From contig JAFDGW010000003.1 in the NCBI GenBank assembly GCA_019309115.1, forward strand, positions 29,991 through 93,990: a stretch of 64,000 bases of DNA, written 5' to 3'. Positions 1-10,905 of the stretch are shown in pieces. The position numbers and the translations under genes are program-made. The stretch is from Deltaproteobacteria bacterium (GTDB lineage: Bacteria > Desulfobacterota > Syntrophobacteria > Syntrophobacterales > Thermodesulforhabdaceae). The notes under the pieces are model-generated. The model worked only from the letters and a program-made list of their open reading frames with translations. It was not told the DNA's origin and did no database searches. Numbering within the stretch: position 1 is the stretch's first letter; each line of letters starts with the position of its first letter.

Positions 1-323
1 TTATAAACTCGAGATTCGTAAAACCCCTTGATGATGCCTTAATATGTGACTGGGCCGAAAAAGCCGGTGTGATTGTAACGGTCGAAGAAAATGCGCTGCA
101 GGGTGGGTTTGGAAGTGCCATTTTGGAGTTCTTAGAAGAAGCGGGAATGCTGAGGTCCGTTCTGGTGAAACGTCTTGGTATATCTGATCATTTTGTGCCG
201 CATGGCTCACAGTCCCAGCTCAGGCAATCTTTAGGGCTTCATCCTGAAGGAATTGCTGAATCCGTAGAAAATCTGCTTCGGCAGGTAAGTCGTGTCGGTA
301 AGGTCCTCCGAGCGGTTAGATAG
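1..323 (+). CDS. dxs: 1-deoxy-D-xylulose-5-phosphate synthase, C-terminal end (partial)
   Basis: The reading frame enters from the left edge (first full codon at position 3) and ends at 323, so only about 106 C-terminal residues are present. It matches the transketolase C-terminal domain of DXS: NSRFVKPLDDALI, then VTVEENALQGGFGSAILEFL and the terminal LGLHPEGIAESV. DXS condenses pyruvate and glyceraldehyde-3-phosphate into DXP, the first step of the MEP isoprenoid pathway; ispG of the same pathway lies at about 51.4-52.5 kb. The 3' end overlaps the tlyA start by 32 bp, so the two are probably co-transcribed. The thiamine-binding and catalytic parts lie outside the window. Confidence 0.9.
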   Translation, partial: INSRFVKPLDDALICDWAEKAGVIVTVEENALQGGFGSAILEFLEEAGMLRSVLVKRLGISDHFVPHGSQSQLRQSLGLHPEGIAESVENLLRQVSRVGKVLRAVR

Positions 324-1053
324 GCTTCTTGTTCAGAAGGGACTTGTCTCCTCTCGGTCAAAAGCTAGAGCGTGTATTCTTGCGGGTGAGGTCTTTGTCA
401 ACGGTAAGCGGTGCACGAAAGCCGGGCAGTTGGTTTCTCTTGATGCGAAGCTTGAACTTAGGCAGCGTGTGTTGAAATATGTCAGTCGCGGCGGGTTCAA
501 GCTTGAACATGCTCTAACTCATTTTGAAATAAATGTTTCTGGAGCGGTTTGTATGGATGTGGGGGCTTCGACGGGTGGTTTCACCGATTGTTTGTTGCAA
601 CACGGAGCGTCAAAGGTTTACGCGGTTGATGTTGGATATGGTCAGCTGGACTGGAAGTTAAGGAACGATATCAGGGTGGTGGTGTTGGAAAAGGAGAATA
701 TCCGTTATCTGTCTGTCGATAAAGTTCCGGAAATAGTTGATATTGTTACGATTGATACGTCGTTTATATCTCTGAAAATTGTTATACCATCGGTGATAAA
801 ATTCATAAGGAGCGGAGCTTTCCTTGTGGCATTGATTAAGCCTCAGTTCGAAGCCGGTCGTCGCAGGGTTGGTAAGGGCGGAGTGGTTCGGGATCCAAGG
901 GTTCATCAGGAAATACTGGAGGAAATCGTTGTATTTACAGAAGATCTGGGTTTCAGGGTTCTGGGGACAACGGAATCTCCTTTGCTGGGACCTAAGGGGA
1001 ACAGGGAATTCTTGATGGCCGCTAGGTGGACAGGGGATCGAGTTGGTGCTTAA
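292..1053 (+). CDS. tlyA: TlyA-family rRNA 2'-O-methyltransferase (S4 + FtsJ-like)
   Basis: A 253-residue protein with an N-terminal S4 RNA-binding domain (about residues 5-65, ERLDRLLVQKGLVSSRSKA) and a Rossmann methyltransferase domain with SAM motif MDVGASTGGFTDCLL (about residues 86-100). Characterised TlyA proteins 2'-O-methylate cytidines in 16S and/or 23S rRNA; older annotations call them hemolysins. The chosen start is GTG at 292, inside the dxs end, because it gives the normal N-terminus directly before the S4 domain. The dxs-tlyA order is common in bacteria. Which rRNA position is modified cannot be read from sequence. Confidence 0.9.
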   Translation: MSVRSSERLDRLLVQKGLVSSRSKARACILAGEVFVNGKRCTKAGQLVSLDAKLELRQRVLKYVSRGGFKLEHALTHFEINVSGAVCMDVGASTGGFTDCLLQHGASKVYAVDVGYGQLDWKLRNDIRVVVLEKENIRYLSVDKVPEIVDIVTIDTSFISLKIVIPSVIKFIRSGAFLVALIKPQFEAGRRRVGKGGVVRDPRVHQEILEEIVVFTEDLGFRVLGTTESPLLGPKGNREFLMAARWTGDRVGA

Positions 1054-1134
1054 GATGGAGATACTCAGAAGGTGTTTCGGCTTGGGATGTGCTAGTAAAT
1101 CCCTTTTTAACGTAAGTTTTCACACATTTATTGC

Positions 1135-1162
1135 TTGCCAAGGCCTAGAGCCTAGGTATAAT
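1135..1162 (+). promoter_or_regulatory. Predicted sigma-70 promoter of the HU gene
   Basis: TTGCCA (1135-1140), a 16-bp spacer and a perfect TATAAT (1157-1162). The spacer holds the overlapping short palindromes AGGCCT and CCTAGG. It lies about 75 bp before the HU start, leaving an untranslated leader of roughly 70 nt. It is the best promoter match seen in the window and suits a highly expressed nucleoid protein. Confidence 0.65.
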
Positions 1163-1238
1163 GGTGGTGTTTTTAGGGTGTAAGGGGCTATCTATTTATT
1201 ATCATTGAAAAACTAGCTTCAACGAGTGGAGGAGAGGG

Positions 1239-1511
1239 ATGACGAAAGCGGAATTGGTAGGTAAAATGGCAGAAAAGGCCGGTATCAGCAAAGCCAATGC
1301 AGAAAAGGCTTTGAATGCTTTTATGGAAACGGTGAAGGAAGCTCTAGCCACAGGTGACAAGATCAGCCTTGTGGGTTTCGGGACTTTCAGTGTTGCCGAG
1401 CGTGCTGCTCGTGAGGGTAGGAATCCTAAAACTGGCGAGAAGATAACGATACCTGCGTGCAAGGTTGTCAAGTTTAAACCGGGTAACAGCCTGAAGGATG
1501 CTGTAAAGTAG
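1239..1511 (+). CDS. hup: HU-family DNA-binding protein
   Basis: A 90-residue histone-like protein. It starts with [19 protein letters not shown] and has the beta-arm signature [19 protein letters not shown] followed by [12 protein letters not shown] forms dimers that bend and compact DNA without strong sequence specificity. A strong ribosome-binding site (GGAGGAGAGGG) sits just before the ATG, and a consensus promoter lies upstream, so it is probably monocistronic. A second, more IHF-like homologue is encoded on the other strand at about 5.4-5.6 kb. Confidence 0.95.
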   Translation: MTKAELVGKMAEKAGISKANAEKALNAFMETVKEALATGDKISLVGFGTFSVAERAAREGRNPKTGEKITIPACKVVKFKPGNSLKDAVK

Positions 1512-1599
1512 GCAAAGAAAATTCGGGACAGGGCGTTAGGTAGGGGGTTTTGTCAACAGTTGCTTGATTTTTTGATTTTATTTGCTTGTTCATATGCAC

Positions 1600-1674
1600 A
1601 TGAGCAGATTATACCGCATAGGAGATGCGGCACGGATATTAGGTGTATCTGTGGTGTATCTGTCCAGAGTTTGA
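1600..1674 (+). pseudogene. Remnant of IS607-type serine recombinase TnpA (N-terminal HTH)
   Basis: A 24-codon frame, ATG at 1600 to TGA at 1674. It reads MSRLYRIGDAARILGVSVVY and then stops after a few residues. The YRIGDAARILGVS segment is the characteristic first helix-turn-helix of MerR-like N-terminal domains of IS607 transposases. The rest of the gene, including the recombinase catalytic domain, is gone, so it cannot be functional. Confidence 0.65.
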
Positions 1675-1687
1675 GGAGATAAGATTT

Positions 1688-1807
1688 GTGAGCTGTGGAA
1701 AACCGGAAGGGCAGAGCTCTGACGGTGTCAGGCAACATGAGCTGTTACGTCTGACTCCACAGCTCATTGAAGTGGATGCTCATCTGAGCAAAAATAGGAA
1801 GCTGTGA
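1688..1807 (+). pseudogene. Remnant of TnpB C-terminus, copy 1
   Basis: An open frame of 39 codons plus stop, with 5' end GTG AGC TGT GGA and the final part VRQHELLRLTPQLIEVDAHL, SKNRKL, stop. The frame and length (120 bp) are identical to copy 2 at 19607-19726, with about 10 amino-acid differences. The SCG tripeptide near the start resembles the ACG/SCG found after the last RuvC segment in many TnpB tails. The assignment to TnpB rests on position next to the recombinase remnant and this tail pattern; no catalytic motif remains. Confidence 0.55.
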
Positions 1808-1871
1808 GTGGGAAAAAGGTAACGGTTGTCAACGTGGCGCTCTGTCCCGGAGAGTTGAGAGAACAGCGCTA

Positions 1872-4655
<2,784 letters not shown>

Positions 4656-4656
<1 letters not shown>

Positions 4657-4937
4657 TGATGGCGAAGAAAAGGGTTCGTGTTTTTATTGAGGGACGAGTG
4701 CAGGGTGTTTTTTTTCGAGCTTATATGCGAGATGCGGCGCGTAGGGAGCGTGTGAATGGCTGGGTTAGGAACCTTCCCGATGGACGAGTGGAAGCGGTTT
4801 TGGAGGGGGACGCGGCAAGCGTTAAAAAAGTGGTAGAGTGGTGTCATCGAGGTAGCCCAACCAGTAGAGTAGACAAAGTTACGGTTGTAGAAGAACCTTA
4901 TGTAGGTGAATTTAGCGATTTTTCCATAAGATATTAA
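4656..4937 (+). CDS. acyP: Acylphosphatase
   Basis: A 93-residue protein with the family signature EGRVQGVFFRAYMRDAA (catalytic arginine in FFRAYMR) and the second motif GWVRNLPDGRVEAVLEGD carrying the conserved asparagine. It hydrolyses acyl phosphates such as carbamoyl or 1,3-bisphosphoglyceryl phosphate in the cytoplasm. Two consecutive ATGs (4656, 4659) are possible starts; the first overlaps the ligA stop. Length is normal. Confidence 0.93.
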
Positions 4938-4951
4938 ACACGGAGCTGGAG

Positions 4952-5293
4952 ATGCTAGAATTATTGAGCAACTTCTGGCATAAACTGGTCGAAATAATAG
5001 CCCATTACGATTTCAGAACTCTCGTCCAAACCCTGTATGGAATAGACTGGATTCATCTTGCTCATCAGCCGGTAGCCTGGATCATAACAGGTTTGGTACT
5101 TTTGATAATAATTATTTCAAAACGTTACTGGATATTGCTGGTTCTAGCTTCTGTGGCAGCCTTTACGTTTATTTTCTACAAAACCGTCCCCGAAAATCCT
5201 GATGAAATTCAGTTTAAAGACCTTATAACTTTCCTTTTTTCTTCAATCGGGTTGATTGGCCTGAACATTTATTTTCTGCTAATTCGAAAGTAA
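4952..5293 (+). CDS. Small conserved-looking membrane protein, function unknown
   Basis: A 113-residue protein I do not recognise as a named family. It has an amphipathic N-terminus, a first hydrophobic helix at about residues 42-56 (WIITGLVLLIIIISKRYW), a second at about 60-75 (LLVLASVAAFTFIFY) and a third at about 92-110 (ITFLFSSIGLIGLNIYFLLI). It begins 14 bp after acyP and is the last gene of the ligA-acyP run, followed by a hairpin terminator. A GGAG-like site (GGAGCTGGAG) precedes the ATG. Confidence 0.7.
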   Translation: MLELLSNFWHKLVEIIAHYDFRTLVQTLYGIDWIHLAHQPVAWIITGLVLLIIIISKRYWILLVLASVAAFTFIFYKTVPENPDEIQFKDLITFLFSSIGLIGLNIYFLLIRK

Positions 5294-5310
5294 TCCTAAT
5301 TTGCAAAATT

Positions 5311-5356
5311 AAGGGACGCCATCCCTTATTACGAGATGCAGATGACGTCCCTTTTT
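5311..5356. terminator. Hairpin terminator between convergent genes
   Basis: AAGGGACG (5311-5318) pairs with CGTCCCTT (5346-5353), followed by a T run on the + strand. An inner GGGACGCCATCCC can form an alternative small hairpin. On the minus strand the hairpin is followed by CTTAATTTTGC, a weaker U tract. It separates the ligA operon from the convergent IHF-like gene and may act in both directions. Confidence 0.6.
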
Positions 5357-5358
5357 GG

Positions 5359-5640
5359 TTAAATTTCGCCGTTTACCCTCTTTTTGAGGTCCTTTCCAAC
5401 CTTGAAAAATGGTAATCGTTTTGGTTTTACTTCTATGATTTCACCGGTTTTGGGATTTCGCCCCTTATACCCATCATAATTTTTTACTTTGAAACTTCCA
5501 AAGCCCCGGACTTCGAGTCTATCTCCTTTAATAAGGGCTTCTGCCATTGTTTCAAAGCTAACCTTCACCGCCATCTCAGCCATTTTAAGAGTGATGCCTT
5601 CAGCTTTCGCAAGAGCTTCTATAAGCTGACTCTTGGTCAT
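5359..5640 (-). CDS. HU/IHF-family DNA-binding protein (IHF beta-like)
   Basis: About 93 residues from the preferred ATG at 5640 (MTKSQLIEALAKAEGITLK), chosen because GGGAGAGG lies directly upstream and this matches the normal N-terminus; an in-frame start at 5670 would add ten residues overlapping serS. The beta-arm signature RGFGSFKVKNYDGYKGRNP and the end PKRLPFFKVGKDLKKRVN look more like integration host factor beta or specialised HU than the HU at 1239. It bends DNA as a dimer. It lies 13 bp downstream of serS and is probably co-transcribed with it. Confidence 0.85.
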   Translation of the reverse strand: MTKSQLIEALAKAEGITLKMAEMAVKVSFETMAEALIKGDRLEVRGFGSFKVKNYDGYKGRNPKTGEIIEVKPKRLPFFKVGKDLKKRVNGEI

Positions 5641-5653
5641 GGGCCTCTCCCTT

Positions 5654-6955
<1,302 letters not shown>

Positions 6956-6974
6956 TTAACAAATTGTTCTAAAG

Positions 6975-7799
6975 TTACCTGGTGATAGATGGCTTTTCCG
7001 CCTCTGCATTGATGTATTCAACACTGTAGTCCGTTAGTTCTTCAATGGGTGGTAAATTGTAAAATACTACCATATAAGGTACCCGTTCACCGGGTTTTAC
7101 GTGCACATTGGAAAGATTGTCGCCTTCTCTGTGCAAGATTCTCGATTGGATTTCATTTATCGGCCACTGCGCGAGTTCTTCTTTGGTCATGATATTTCCT
7201 GCATAAAAACGCTGTCTTATGGCTACCTTATCTTTGGGACCATAAATTTTTCCTTCAAGCATTATAAAGCTGACGGGATAGGGTGCGGTGTTTATAACTT
7301 CTCCCTGAACCACCAGCATTTGTCCTACATGCACGTTTTCAATAAAGTAGGCTTCCGTTTTATCGGATACGGTTATCGGGGGTACTTCAACCCTGGGTGA
7401 TTGCTTTACAGCTCGTTTAACAGGATTGGCAAAGAAGTAATAGGATACACCTACGGCTATTATAAGGAGAGGAAGGGCAACGAGCACGAAGATTTTGGAC
7501 CGGGCTACGGGAGGCTGCGAATATGGACGGCGTGTCGTGCTTGCCGATGTCGGGGGTTCTACGGTTGTTGGTGAGGTGGTGCTTTCCACCTTTCCACCAA
7601 TTTCTTTCTCGAAGTCTTTGGGTAAATCCTCATTTGTAGTAGGATCCAGTATAACCATTTCTTCATCGTCAGACTCAGGTTCAAGCCTGATCACGAAAAC
7701 GTGCTTGCATCTTGAGCATCGAACCTTGGTGACAGGTTTTTTAAGTTTCCTTTCATCAACCCTAAACTTCGTCCCGCAAGACTCACATGTTACAATCAT
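6975..7799 (-). CDS. MJ0042-type zinc-ribbon membrane protein with DUF3426-like C-terminus
   Basis: 274 residues. The N-terminus is a CxxC...CxxC zinc ribbon (VTCESCGTKFRV, then VRCSRCKHVFVI), followed by an acidic and Ser/Thr/Pro-rich linker, one membrane helix at about residues 104-124 (IFVLVALPLLIIAVGVSYYF), and a beta-rich domain with the pattern VVQGEVINTAPYPVSFIMLE typical of DUF3426/FxLYD-like domains. The layout implies a cytoplasmic zinc ribbon and an outer domain, a widespread deltaproteobacterial arrangement of unknown function. It lies between hpt and serS on the same strand. Confidence 0.8.
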   Translation of the reverse strand: MIVTCESCGTKFRVDERKLKKPVTKVRCSRCKHVFVIRLEPESDDEEMVILDPTTNEDLPKDFEKEIGGKVESTTSPTTVEPPTSASTTRRPYSQPPVARSKIFVLVALPLLIIAVGVSYYFFANPVKRAVKQSPRVEVPPITVSDKTEAYFIENVHVGQMLVVQGEVINTAPYPVSFIMLEGKIYGPKDKVAIRQRFYAGNIMTKEELAQWPINEIQSRILHREGDNLSNVHVKPGERVPYMVVFYNLPPIEELTDYSVEYINAEAEKPSITR

Positions 7800-7831
7800 C
7801 TTAAAACATTCCCCATGTAAGCAGCAGAGCT

Positions 7832-8368
7832 TTAGCCATTCCTAAAACGGACTTCGTAGACACCCGGTAATTCGCGGTGTCTTTCGGAATAATCCAACCC
7901 ATAACCGACCAGGAACCCTTCCTGGACTTCGAACCCTACGTAGTCAACAGAGACCTCACATTCACGACGTTCCTTTTTATCAATAAATACGCAAACTTTC
8001 AATGATGCAGGCTTGCGCTTTTTGAGATAATCCATCACCCACTTTAAACTTAAACCGGTATCTACAATATCTTCTATCAGCAATACATGCTTTCCCTCAA
8101 TGTCAACCTCAATGTCCTTGGTGACCCGTATTTCCCCACTTGACGTATGGCCAGTACCATAGCTGGCAATTCTGATAAAATCAATCTGCATAGGAAACGA
8201 AAAATGTCTGACTAAATCGGCCATAAAAATAAAGGCACCCTTCAGTATTCCTATGATTACCACATCTTCGCAATATCTCATGTCTGCTTCTATCGTTCTG
8301 GCCAGTTCTTTAACCCTCGAACGTATGCTTTGCTCGTCGATAACCTGTTTCAGGTCGTATTCTTTCAT
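7832..8368 (-). CDS. hpt: Hypoxanthine phosphoribosyltransferase
   Basis: 178 residues, with the PRPP-binding loop VLLIEDIVDTGLSLKWVMDY, the IIGILKGAFIFMADLVRH segment and a C-terminal VDYVGFEVQEGFLVGYGLDY typical of bacterial HPRT. It converts hypoxanthine (and usually guanine) plus PRPP into IMP or GMP in purine salvage. The ATG is preceded by GCGAGGAG on the minus strand. It is the first gene of a leftward group with the zinc-ribbon gene and serS; its promoter must lie in the 193-bp divergent gap before the SH3 gene. Confidence 0.93.
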   Translation of the reverse strand: MKEYDLKQVIDEQSIRSRVKELARTIEADMRYCEDVVIIGILKGAFIFMADLVRHFSFPMQIDFIRIASYGTGHTSSGEIRVTKDIEVDIEGKHVLLIEDIVDTGLSLKWVMDYLKKRKPASLKVCVFIDKKERRECEVSVDYVGFEVQEGFLVGYGLDYSERHRELPGVYEVRFRNG

Positions 8369-8472
8369 AAAGTCTTCTCCTCGCTTTCCAAGTCAACGTC
8401 AACCTTGCAATTGCTCGACACATTGAAAAAAATCTGCCAAAAAGTCAACGGGCACTTCTATCCTTGTGTTGC

Positions 8473-8501
8473 TTGCATATAGCGAGATGCTTCCATAGAA
8501 T
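8473..8501 (+). promoter_or_regulatory. Candidate sigma-70 promoter for the SH3-domain gene
   Basis: TTGCAT (8473-8478), a 17-bp spacer and TAGAAT (8496-8501), ending about 60 bp before the ATG at 8562. The match is reasonable but not perfect. It is in the divergent gap shared with hpt; for hpt only a TTGACT without a clear -10 was seen. Confidence 0.4.
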
Positions 8502-8561
8502 AGTGTAAATCTGCCGAGGTGTTTTTGATGTCAACCTGAAAAAAGGTGTGAGGGTGTGTAA

Positions 8562-9236
8562 ATGAACAACAGGTCCATGTATATAGTAGCAGCTGTGCTT
8601 GTGGTGATTTTTTGCCGACCGGTGTGGGGGAAGATTATGTACGTGACCGATTTCATAGAGATTACCTTCAGGACAGGTCCCAGCATTGAGAATAGAATAA
8701 TCGGGCTTTTGCCGACCGGAACGCGGCTTGACGTTAAGGATAATCAGAATGATTGGAGTCTTGTTGTACCTTTGGATGGTTCATTCAAGGGGCGAGAAGG
8801 ATGGGTTCTCACCAAATATCTAACCGGCAGCAAGCCCAAAGCGCTGATTTTGGACAATGTTATAAAGGAGAATGAAACGCTACATGAAAAACTAAATGAT
8901 GCAACTACCGAACTCGTTACATTGCGTGGAAAGTTAGAGGAATTAAAAAAAGAGCTGAATGAGAAAGAGAAAAATCTTGAAAAACTCCAAAATGATTATT
9001 CAACCCTTCGCATGGAATCCTCGGATTTTTTGAATCTCAAGAGCCGATACAATAAATTATTGCAACAATTTAAAGCCCTGGAAGCTCGAAACAAAAAACT
9101 TCAAGAAGAAAATACAAAACTCCGTCGCACACAAAACCTCCGCTGGTTTATCTCCGGAGCTTTGGTGCTCCTCACAGGCTGGTTTATTGGCTTGGCGATG
9201 GGCAAACGCCGCCGTCGCTCCTCCTATTATTACTGA
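8562..9236 (+). CDS. SH3-domain coiled-coil membrane protein (TIGR04211/YgiM-like)
   Basis: 224 residues. A signal peptide or N-terminal anchor (about residues 5-23, MYIVAAVLVVIFCRPVWG) is followed by a bacterial SH3 domain (about 25-90, IEITFRTGPSIENRIIGLLP...GREGWVLTKYL), a long Glu/Lys/Leu coiled coil (about 105-190) and a C-terminal membrane helix (WFISGALVLLTGWFIGLAMG) with a basic tail. This architecture matches the YgiM/TIGR04211 family. Bacterial SH3 domains often bind peptidoglycan, so an envelope role is inferred. A GGTGTGAGGGTG stretch precedes the start. Confidence 0.8.
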   Translation: MNNRSMYIVAAVLVVIFCRPVWGKIMYVTDFIEITFRTGPSIENRIIGLLPTGTRLDVKDNQNDWSLVVPLDGSFKGREGWVLTKYLTGSKPKALILDNVIKENETLHEKLNDATTELVTLRGKLEELKKELNEKEKNLEKLQNDYSTLRMESSDFLNLKSRYNKLLQQFKALEARNKKLQEENTKLRRTQNLRWFISGALVLLTGWFIGLAMGKRRRRSSYYY

Positions 9237-9245
9237 TGCCAGAAG

Positions 9246-9947
9246 TTATATGATTTTCTGCTCGCTTAGCCTCTCCTGCCCAAAATTGGTCAGTGTCTCG
9301 TTCTTTTGCTCCAGGGTCCTAGCTTCGTTCATCTGTGTAAAGAGGGCTTTTGCTGTTTCTTCGCGATTTTCCTCTGGGATTTCTCTGTAAATTTCTATCA
9401 CAGTATTAGAAAACCTGTTCAATACTTCCGCTCTTTCGGTTTGCGTTCCCTCTGCATTCAAAATAGCATTGCTTTCTTCTACGAACCTCCGCTGCATGTC
9501 AGGTTCTTCCAGGTTTCCAAAGGCTTCCCACCAAGTTCTAATGTCGGCGCCTGCCTGTTGTGCCCGGTTGCTGGTTATAAATGCTTCCTGGAGTGCTTCT
9601 ACTCCTTCGGCTTTGCCATATCTTCTGGCTGCATTCACAAAATTTAGCATCTGTTGATTGTCCGGGTTTTGGGCCATGGCAATCATTGTATGGCGCAGAC
9701 CTTCCCTTGCAGCTTCTATGGTTTCTTGTGAACCTCCTGTTCCTAATTCGTTGTAAAGTTCGTTTACCTGCCTGCCCATCTCAGATATAGCAATAGCCTG
9801 CCCCGACATCTTCATGGCTTCTGTGACGCTCTGCTGAGCCTTCTGGACAGCGGTATTGCCTTCGCTTTGCCCCACATTACCGGTGTAATTAAAGTTGTTA
9901 ATTAATCTGATTGCCGCTTCCTGGTTTACTATGGTTCCCACGTTCAT
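9246..9947 (-). CDS. Uncharacterised soluble helical protein
   Basis: 233 residues with no family I recognise, no signal peptide and no membrane segment. It is predicted mostly helical, rich in Gln, Asn, Ala and Glu, with a short glycine break (ELGTGGSQET). A strong ribosome-binding site (AGGGAGGTG) precedes the ATG, so it looks expressed. It converges with the SH3 gene (9-bp gap) and is divergent from rpmH. The amphipathic start MNVGTIVNQEAAIRLINNFN loosely recalls secreted flagellar or rod-type subunits, but this is only an impression. Where many bacteria have dnaA upstream of rpmH, this genome has this gene. Confidence 0.65.
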   Translation of the reverse strand: MNVGTIVNQEAAIRLINNFNYTGNVGQSEGNTAVQKAQQSVTEAMKMSGQAIAISEMGRQVNELYNELGTGGSQETIEAAREGLRHTMIAMAQNPDNQQMLNFVNAARRYGKAEGVEALQEAFITSNRAQQAGADIRTWWEAFGNLEEPDMQRRFVEESNAILNAEGTQTERAEVLNRFSNTVIEIYREIPEENREETAKALFTQMNEARTLEQKNETLTNFGQERLSEQKII

Positions 9948-10029
9948 CGTTTCACCTCCCTAGTTCATCTTCTCTCTTTCTTTTTTAAGCAAACTGTTGT
10001 TAAAAGGCAATGAACATTTGAGTTGATTC

Positions 10030-10059
10030 TTGACAATATGAAATATCTTTCGGTACAAG
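10030..10059 (+). promoter_or_regulatory. Candidate promoter of the rpmH-rnpA cluster
   Basis: A perfect TTGACA (10030-10035), an 18-bp spacer and TACAAG (10054-10059), about 70 bp before the rpmH ATG. The -10 is weak but the -35 is consensus. No DnaA box (TTATCCACA) was seen in this gap, so it does not look like a replication origin. Confidence 0.4.
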
Positions 10060-10127
10060 CACCAGTTCGCCAGGTGGTTTTAATCGAGTACTGAGAGGAT
10101 ATCAAATAAGGGAGGATTTTGAGAACG

Positions 10128-10262
10128 ATGAAACGCACCTATCAGCCTCATAATCTTAGAAGAAAGAGAACTCATGGATTTCTCACGCGCATGGCAACTC
10201 GGGGAGGGCGAAAGGTCCTGAAGAGAAGAAGAGCCAAAGGTAGAAAGCGCCTCACTGTTTAA
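10128..10262 (+). CDS. rpmH: 50S ribosomal protein L34
   Basis: A 44-residue gene, easily missed because of its size. It begins [19 protein letters not shown], followed by the family core [20 protein letters not shown] and ends RLTV. L34 is a small basic protein of the large ribosomal subunit. AGGGAGGA sits 10 bp upstream of the ATG. The gene is 20 bp upstream of rnpA in the classic rpmH-rnpA-yidD-yidC order. Confidence 0.97.
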   Translation: MKRTYQPHNLRRKRTHGFLTRMATRGGRKVLKRRRAKGRKRLTV

Positions 10263-10282
10263 GGGACCGACAGATTTCTTTG

Positions 10283-10678
10283 ATGGAGCCTCATGGCGGA
10301 AGACGTACAAAGTGCTACGGTTTCAGCCAGAATGAGCGAATCCGAAAACGCAAGGATTACGAAAGGCTGAAGCGGAAGGGTAAGCGTATAAGGGGGAAGC
10401 ATTTCATCATAAATTATGCCGAGAATGGCCTTGAATGTCATCGGCTTGGTCTGGTAGTTCCCAAGAGGTGCTTCAAGAAAGCGGTAGAACGTAATCGATT
10501 AAAAAGGTGTGTGAGAGAGTGGTTTAGATTACATAAACATGATATCGATGAGCCTTATAAGGATCTTGTGGTAATTGCTATTGGGAATATTGAGGATCTA
10601 TCTTGCAGGAAAGTAGCAAAGGAGCTTTGTGGCCTTTGTTCAAGTGCTGGCTTAGGTCGTTTTGTGTTGCGGCTTTGA
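10283..10678 (+). CDS. rnpA: Ribonuclease P protein component
   Basis: About 131 residues. The family pattern is clear: [20 protein letters not shown], then [20 protein letters not shown] and KRCVREWFR, the basic RNR motif (VERNRLKR) that contacts the P RNA. It is the protein cofactor of RNase P, which matures tRNA 5' ends. ATG 10283 is chosen, with an in-frame TTG directly before it as alternative; no close Shine-Dalgarno is seen, so translation may be coupled to rpmH. The 3' part overlaps yidD by about 75 bp. Confidence 0.93.
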   Translation: MEPHGGRRTKCYGFSQNERIRKRKDYERLKRKGKRIRGKHFIINYAENGLECHRLGLVVPKRCFKKAVERNRLKRCVREWFRLHKHDIDEPYKDLVVIAIGNIEDLSCRKVAKELCGLCSSAGLGRFVLRL

Positions 10679-10890
10679 TATTACTGGTTAGGGTCGGAAG
10701 ATTTGTTTTGGCTCCCGTGAAAGGCGGCCCTACTTGCCGTTTTATTCCGTCCTGTTCGGAATATGCCGTGTTGGCGATTCGAGAACATGGGCCGATTAAG
10801 GGGCTGTGCCTGGCTGTGCGGAGATTGCTGAAGTGTCACCCCTTGCATCCTGGGGGGTTAGATCCTGTTCCTCGGGCAAAATCGCGATAA
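10603..10890 (+). CDS. yidD: Membrane protein insertion efficiency factor YidD
   Basis: Up to 95 residues, with the diagnostic YidD core [20 protein letters not shown] and [20 protein letters not shown] (three conserved cysteines) after an N-terminal hydrophobic, amphipathic helix. YidD helps the YidC insertase place proteins in the inner membrane. The start is uncertain: TTG codons at 10603 or 10627 are the options and no ATG fits, so the N-terminus may be shorter. It overlaps the end of rnpA and precedes yidC by 15 bp. Confidence 0.88.
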   Translation: MQESSKGALWPLFKCWLRSFCVAALILLVRVGRFVLAPVKGGPTCRFIPSCSEYAVLAIREHGPIKGLCLAVRRLLKCHPLHPGGLDPVPRAKSR

Positions 10891-10905
10891 TATGGAGTTG
10901 AACGC

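Larger units (their letters stand above)
1546..1826 (+). mobile_element. Degenerate IS607-like element, copy 1 (internally deleted, MITE-like)
   Basis: This fills most of the 360-bp gap between the HU gene and the phosphorylase. It aligns with a second copy at 19523-19745 from about AACAGTTGCTTGATTTTTTG (1555) through TGTGAGTGGGAAAAAGG to ACGGT (1826). The left part encodes the first 24 codons of an IS607-type MerR-HTH serine recombinase; the right part encodes the last 39 codons of a TnpB-like protein. Everything between is deleted. Boundaries are estimates from where similarity between copies stops; IS607 elements have no terminal inverted repeats to mark them. Confidence 0.7.

Noticed and set aside
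1688..1826. First idea: the conserved 19.6/1.7 kb repeat is a riboswitch or 6S-like RNA
   Set aside because: The open frame of identical length in both copies, ending at the same stop, and the recombinase start in copy 1 fit an IS607-type element better. No known riboswitch core motif was recognised. A structured RNA within the element remains possible.
9948..10127. Possible oriC upstream of rpmH
   Set aside because: No TTATCCACA-type DnaA boxes, no AT-rich repeats and no dnaA gene are visible; only a promoter-like TTGACA.
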